This document shows, one piece after another, positions 22,201 through 64,000 of a stretch of DNA of 64,000 nucleotides (its first letter is position 1; each line of letters starts with the position of its first letter). The notes below the pieces were generated by a model. That model made no database searches, was not told the DNA's origin, and worked only from the letters and a program-made list of their open reading frames with translations. The position numbers and the translations under genes are program-made. The DNA comes from Struthio camelus (lineage: Eukaryota; Chordata; Aves; Struthioniformes; Struthionidae): positions 77,228,088 to 77,292,087 of the forward strand of contig NC_090945.1 of the NCBI RefSeq assembly GCF_040807025.1, in the 5' to 3' direction.

Positions 22201-24366
22201 TACCAATCCAGAAATTCTAAGATTAAGATTTTTAAATTTAAAATAAAAAACAATGATTTTTAAATGCAAAACCTTAACAGATCAACTTGATAAGCCACTA
22301 AATATTACTAACTTTTATAGGATTTTTATTGTATCACTGGGGGATGATATATAACCAGGAGAAGCCACTCCCCTTCCTCTCATACAGAGCTCTCCACAGA
22401 CAGTTATTGTTCCTATCACTTAACCCTCCCAAGGGCCTAATGACTGTTATGTCCTTATAACAGCAAAGTTCAAGGTTTATTCTAGCTAACCTACCGGGAT
22501 TTTAAGTGCTATATCCACCATTCTCTCTCTCAACAGGTAACTACTTGAGAAAAGTACAGGTAAACTCACCTAAATTAAGAATGTCTCCATTAGCAGTGAA
22601 AGAATATTGATTCCCCTATGCCTGATTTAAGTCGTTAATCCCTCCCCCCAAGCTAATATTTTCACCAAATTCAATTTGAATTTACCATGTTAGAATTTAG
22701 CTTTTAACTCACTAAAAATACATTTAAAACTTTTCCTACACCACTCTGAAAACAAAGTCTTGGGCTCCCACAGGCTCACTATGGTTTGAAGCAAATCAGC
22801 CCAAACAAGAAGTAGGCATTTTTACCGTGTCTGACTAATATAGACCAAACTTGACCTCATGAACATCCTAAGCATTAGAAATATTCTAAAGAAAACATTT
22901 GAATAAAGCAACAGTTTCAGAGTAAACGTTTGGTCTGTACAAGGCAAAGGTGTCAAAAACAAAATACACCACGTTAGCCAAGAAAATACAACATGCTATG
23001 CCTTTAAGACTTTGCTTCTCATTTGCACTTTTAAGATGTCTCACTGCACTTTTAATACAGGAAAGACAGTATCAAAGGGCTAAGCATCTAGAAGCGTTTT
23101 TTTGTGATCAGAAGAAGCACATGCCTATGGCAAAGCGTTAGCATTGTTGTCATATGGCAGGAAAAATAATCTGCCATTTTACTCTTCCAAAAGTTCCATA
23201 TCACGTGCATCTTCTCTACCATTAGAGATGAGGAAAAAAAAAAAAAAGGTTCTTCACCAACTTTAGTAAAAACAGAAACAGAGTGTATTATGTTTTATCC
23301 AAATTAGGTCAAGCAGTCCCATACTACAAAACCTCACTGACAGGCACTATAAAAAGACTAGAGATGAGAGAGGCACAACCTACTACTTACGACCCGCTCT
23401 AAGCGGCCAGCTACATCTACAGACAAATAGGACACACGCTTACGGGCGGCCTAACAAAAACAAACGAAAACCACCCACAGCACAGAACACAGCCGAAGCC
23501 TCCAGCTGGCCAGATGCTCTATGTCAGGAACGCTGCAAACGGCCAGGGCCGGCCAGAAGCGCTCCTCGCTCCTCTTACGCGCGGCTGTTTATCCCAGAGA
23601 GCGGACATGGCTCACAGCCCAAAGCCCCGGAGGAGGGCAGAGAAAGGGGAACGGAGCAGAGCCCGGCGTGGAGACGTAGGGGTAGAGGGAACAAGACCTC
23701 GAGGAGAAACATCACCTCCGCTTCTGCGGTAACCCAACGGGGGGGTGGCCTAACCCCCCCCCCCCGCACCCTACCTGCTCCCCTGAGCCGCCCCCCCCTC
23801 CAACTCGCCGGTCGCTCCGGGACACCGGCCAGGCCCCAGGCCCGTCCCCGAGCCGGGCTCGCCCCCCGGCTGTCACCAGCGGCAGCGGGCGGCCGCCACG
23901 GCCCGTCCCCGGGGCCGCAGCCCCTCAGAGTGACGGAGCGAAGCTGGGGGGTGTGTGTGTGGGGGGGGGAACCCCCAAACCCAACGAGATACCGGGGGGA
24001 GAAGGGGAGGGCGACAGGGACGCCACGAGCGGAGGGACGACAGGCCGCGGGGAGCGCGGGGGCGGCAGGCGGCGGCGCCGGGCCCAGGCCGCCTCCCTCC
24101 CCCCACCAACCCCGGCCCCGTAGGCGCTGGCGCGGCCCCGCACGGGGGAAGCGGCCCCTGCTGCCCCCGCTGCCCTCGGCGCCGGCCCGGCCCGCTCCTC
24201 CCCCACGGCGGCCGGGAGCGGGCCCGGTGCCCCCCACCCCCACCGCCTCCATCCCTCACCTGCGGCCCCCTCAGCGCGGCGGGGAAGGCCCGGGGGCGCC
24301 GTTGCCGCTGCCCGGCCGCGGCTCCCACCCCCCCCACAGCGGAGCCCCCCGGCCTGCAACACTCAC

Positions 24367-24420
24367 CCTCGGCGCCCGGCCCGGCAACTGCGTAGGGCAG
24401 CGCCCGCCTCCTGCCCTCCT
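24367..24420 (-). other. RNF4: Candidate RNF4 non-coding exon 1 (5' limit uncertain)
   Basis: The sequence ends in GCCGAGG followed by GTGAGT, a consensus donor (24366-24361). Alternative donors in the same island are CGCAG|GTGAGG (exon end 24260) and GAGCAG|GTAGGG (exon end 23775). Which one is used, and where transcription starts, cannot be settled from sequence. Confidence 0.4.
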
Positions 24421-24423
24421 ACC

Positions 24424-24428
24424 ATTGG
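24424..24428 (-). promoter_or_regulatory. Inverted CCAAT box
   Basis: ATTGG on the plus strand is CCAAT on the minus strand, in the context CGCCAATGGT, a good NF-Y match. It lies between the SBS site and the presumed RNF4 start. Confidence 0.65.
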
Positions 24429-24525
24429 CGAAACCGTAAGCTGCAGCTCTCGGACTGGGTGTGGGGCACGTCAGTCAAGGAAGCCCTGGCGGCGGGCGGC
24501 CCCGCCCCCTCATCCGGCCCCGGGG

Positions 24526-24545
24526 TGTTCTGGGAGTTGTAGTTT
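24526..24545 (-). promoter_or_regulatory. ZNF143/SBS-type site
   Basis: The minus strand reads ACTACAACTCCCAGAACACC-like sequence with the ACTACAAnTCCCAG core. This is the established SBS element bound by ZNF143 and associated with THAP11/HCFC1 at CpG-island promoters. It sits about 160 nt upstream of the nearest candidate exon 1 donor. Confidence 0.8.
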
Positions 24546-24720
24546 CGGGGGCGGCGCGGCCCCTCGCGGTGGGGCTGCCCGGGCCCGCGGCCCCCGAGGG
24601 TCTCCAGGGCTTCTGCCCAGGCGCGGCGGCTGCTCCTCGGAAACCTTCCCCAGCCGCTGGGGTCTGTGCGGCTCTGAAGGGAAGGGGCCGAGGCAGGTGT
24701 TTGTCCGTCTGCCGGGACGT

Positions 24721-27700
24721 TCAGGGCAGGTCGTGCCGTGTTGGGCGGGTGTAGCAAGGCAGTACGAGTCGGGGGTTTGGGTGTTTTTCCCCCCACAAAA
24801 TGGCAGTCACCCAGCTGTGCTTCTGAACGGACCGACAGAAGCGCATCAGAAGCATGAACTTGGGAGCGAGCCACCTGTTGCCTTAGATGCGCTTAGTGCG
24901 CACCTCACTCTGCGTTAACTCGTTATAAACGCTTATGATGGTATCTCTGTGCCTCTGCCTCCCTATCGAAAGTTATTTTTCCAAGCACGAGGACCGCTTG
25001 GCCTTTCGTCGATTTAAATAGCCCCCTGCCTGGCTGCGTGTTGGCGGCGTTGTGCGTTGGCACTTCTTGCCCTCTCCTCGCCGCCGGCTGAACGCTCCTC
25101 GACGAGGTGTTTGCAATTCCGGCGCAGCAGCCCGTACGCGTCTTTGGTTTCATTTAAATAACTACACCATCTCTCCCTGTGCTGTCTGCGACCGATCCGA
25201 TTACCCAGCCGGACGGGCGCTGAAGCTGGACCCCAGGCCGCCAGCAGGCTGCCGGCTGGATTGGCGTACGGAGCCGAGTCCCAGGTGGCAGTGACGGCGT
25301 TACCTGCTGCTGGAGCTTGCACAGCATGCTAACATCCCGTGGTCTTCCTCAGTAAACCTGGGCCTAGTTATACTGCAGCTCCACGTGAAAGGACGTAGTA
25401 TCTGGTCGTTCACACTGTATTAAGATGCCTCACGTTCATCTGCGTGACTCTGGAAAGTGCAGCTCCTGACATTAGAGGGGTTTCTTTCTGATTCTGTTAC
25501 TAACACAGGTGAAACCTCTGATACCCAGGTGAAACCTCTGATTTTGTAAATGTGTTTTGGTAGCTTATTTAAGACTCAGCCTTCTTCACTTGCCCTCATC
25601 ATCTTGGAGACAAATGCAGTAACAAATCCATAAATGAGTGACTCATAGGGATCGTTCATGTAGCTGTGTTTCTGCAAAGTGTGATGAGCGTACGTGCGCT
25701 GCCAGCTCTCACTTACCTGTGTGTGGATTAACTAGGTTGTGGATTATCTGTGCCACAGACTAGCTGAGGCAGCACAGAGTGAATGCAGCTGCATTGCTTC
25801 AAAGCTAAGTTGGCTCCAACAGCAGTACAGCTACTTTTGTAACAGAAAGCTAACAAGTCGTGTGGGACCTTTACCGGCTGTGTGTTGGATCACCTTAGGT
25901 TTCCGTGCACCATGTCATGAGGAATGTAGTATCTTTGATTTTATTCTGTGTATTCTGTTGCAAGACCTCCCATCGCTGTAAAATCAATAACCTATATAAA
26001 AAAAGTAATAAATTGATATTTTTCCCAAAAGATTCATTCTTTTACATTCCTTGAAACATTGCTTATAAAATGACTTCACGCATTAGGTCCTAAAGTAGCA
26101 AGAATGAGGCTATTTCTGAATTCCACAGCTGAACTACTAAGATTGCTCTATTTCTCAGTCCTTTCATTTTGAGAGCTGGGGAGAACATGGAGAAGGAAAT
26201 AGTTACGACTCAGCTTGATTGCAGTTCATTCCGAATTTTGAAGACTGGGTCCAACACCCCAGAGGAAGAAGCATGCAGTATGATAAATTTTTGAAATTTG
26301 AAAACCTTTCGTAGATATGCCTGTCTATTTGCCTAAAGATTAATCTTTCTTTTCTTAATTCTCAAAATGCATGGTATAACAAAAAGTTTCAGAGGTACTA
26401 GTCAGCTGTGAAAAATCCCAGACCGTGACTGTTAGTCCTATTATTTGCTAGCTTCTGGAAAACCGAGGCATTCAAGTCCAGACTTCGCTCTGTCATTGTG
26501 GAATACAACACAACGTGGTGCTGGACAAACACAAAGGAAAATAAACTCTGTGGAACCAAATGCTTGTCATTTTAAGCTATTCCAACCCTCTACTAGACAC
26601 AGAGTCATAGTTCCGACTTCTCCGCAGTTCTACATCTATCACTCCTTCTTCCCACTCTCCTAGGATCCTTAACTCTTCCTACTGAGCTACTGCATGAATC
26701 TCATTGCTTTCCTGAACTGCTGTAGCATTCAGAATGAACAAAAAATACAGCACATTTTGTCAGCATTGCAGATTGTGGAAGCAATCTTCACAGCTAGATG
26801 GCAACAAAAGAATTCCATTAGATTTCCTTCAGCAAAAAGTGAGAAATACAATGTTGTGAGAGCATTAAAAGCAGCTGCCTGACTCTAATGTCAGCGACAG
26901 TCTCATTCAATTTAAATATTTGCAATAGCCATAATTAAACACTTAGTAACTGGCACAAATTTAAAATAGAAATACATTACATAGTCTTACTGCTGTGCAG
27001 ATTTTAATCCAGATTTATATCCTCCTTGGCTTTATGCCTAGAATAAATCTTGTGATTTGAAGGCCTTTTTACACAGTATAGAAATTGTCACAGAGGGCAA
27101 ATTATCTTCTAGGTGAGTAACAGATTTTTGCCTTTTTCTGGAAGCAGTTCCTTAGAGAGATCAAAGAATGTTATGTTCTCCTTCCACCATTCAAAGACAA
27201 AAAAGATTCACCTCTGCAAATATAGGAACAGTATGTCTAGGTCAGTTAGTCTACTCTCTGGCTGCTGTATGCCATCAGTTCTCCCCTCACCCTCTAAAAC
27301 CAGCATTGAAACTGGTGGTCCTGCTATGCACTGCTACTGCCAGGTAAGATGATGTATTGGGAACTTGGGCTGACCGTGCCTTCTGAAAAAATACATATGT
27401 AAACAAACATTGTACTTTTTTTTCTCCTAATTTTTATTCTTTAGGAAGATGAATGTAGCAAATCATGGTATAATATATAATGATAATAGAAATACAGACA
27501 GCATTCTTATCCAGATATTTGTCATTCTGCCACAGGAGCCTCAGTTGCAAGGGCTCAGTTTCTTACAGCTTTTGATTCTAACTGGAAAAATAGGTCATTA
27601 CTGATTAAAAATAAAAATTCCATGACAAAAAAATAACAAATTTTGACTCAAATGTGCCTGTATGACCAGAGTTGTGCTATTCAAACTGTAAAGATGAAAT

Positions 27701-27781
27701 AAAGGTTAAAATTCAACCTTGTAGTATATGGGCACACTGGGAGAAGTTTTCCAGCAAGTCTGATTTTTTTCCAAATGAATT
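24721..27781. other. Intergenic region between CFAP99 3' end and RNF4 promoter
   Basis: About 3 kb with no exon recognised. G+C falls off from the CpG island toward 25.4 kb. A near-exact tandem duplication lies at 25506-25542. The remainder is A+T-rich unique sequence. Confidence 0.7.
25506..25542. repeat. 17-bp direct repeat, 20-bp period
   Basis: CAGGTGAAACCTCTGAT occurs at 25506-25522 and again at 25526-25542. Confidence 0.9.

Positions 27782-64000
<36,219 letters not shown>

Larger units (their letters stand above)
16309..24259 (-). other. RNF4: RNF4 5' intron (between CpG-island exon and start exon)
   Basis: About 8 kb between the promoter and the start exon. It holds a possible MITE relic (16469-16625), a CR1 fragment (17740-18185), a G-run (19196-19233), a 16-bp tandem duplication (19035-19066) and A-runs near 20744, 21125 and 23232. 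One or more additional non-coding 5' exons may lie here, but I cannot place them. Confidence 0.7.
23560..24720 (-). promoter_or_regulatory. RNF4: CpG-island promoter of RNF4
   Basis: The stretch is very G+C- and CpG-rich against an A+T-rich background, peaking at 23,800-24,640. It lies upstream of the RNF4 coding exons on the minus strand. It contains an SBS/ZNF143-type site (24526-24545), an inverted CCAAT box (24424-24428), an ACGTCA CRE-like half-site (about 24467-24472) and GC boxes (CCCGCCCC near 24501). Three minus-strand donors (exon ends 24367, 24260, 23775) suggest alternative first exons. No TATA box was seen. Open frames in it are products of base composition. Confidence 0.88.

Noticed and set aside
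23575-24439. Several long open frames on both strands (up to 225 codons)
   Set aside because: They lie in the CpG island, where stop codons are rare by composition. The translations are proline-, glycine- and arginine-rich with no domain.

Overview
This window is nuclear DNA from a bird. The evidence is two CR1 LINE fragments (one ends in the octamer-repeat tail typical of avian CR1), short introns, and two vertebrate genes with avian-type exon sequence. No prokaryotic-style genes, CRISPR arrays or viral genes were seen. Both genes lie on the minus strand and are split by introns, so most long open frames in the raw sequence are not genes.

Layout, in plus coordinates. 1-3955 is flanking DNA with no recognised gene; it holds an A+T-rich stretch full of homeodomain-like motifs and a small CpG cluster near 1.2-1.33 kb. 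About 3956-7467 is the probable long 3'UTR of RNF4. 7468-16289 holds the complete RNF4 coding region in seven coding exons, giving 194 residues with SUMO-interaction motifs and a C-terminal RING. 16.3-24.4 kb is the 5' intron of RNF4, with a degenerate CR1, a possible MITE relic and simple repeats. About 23.56-24.72 kb is the CpG-island promoter of RNF4, with a ZNF143/SBS-type motif, an inverted CCAAT box and several candidate first-exon donors. 24.7-27.8 kb is intergenic. 27782-61795 holds eleven 3' exons of CFAP99, whose 5' exons lie beyond the window; all eleven join in one reading frame to give 516 residues and a stop. 61.8-64 kb is CFAP99 intron.

The head-to-tail order CFAP99 then RNF4 matches human 4p16.3, which supports both names. 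The genes have unrelated roles: RNF4 is a SUMO-targeted ubiquitin ligase, CFAP99 a coiled-coil protein of cilia and flagella. I see no sign of joint function.

The most interesting observation is a 10-nt coding microexon in RNF4 (12843-12852). It encodes the core of the fourth SUMO-interaction motif, and skipping it would shift the frame to an early stop before the RING. A second is a pair of clearly homologous interspersed repeats (46.13-46.44 and 50.52-50.91 kb) that I cannot assign to a known family. I found no undescribed multi-gene system. All exon calls come from reading splice sites and reading frame by eye, without transcript data or database searches.
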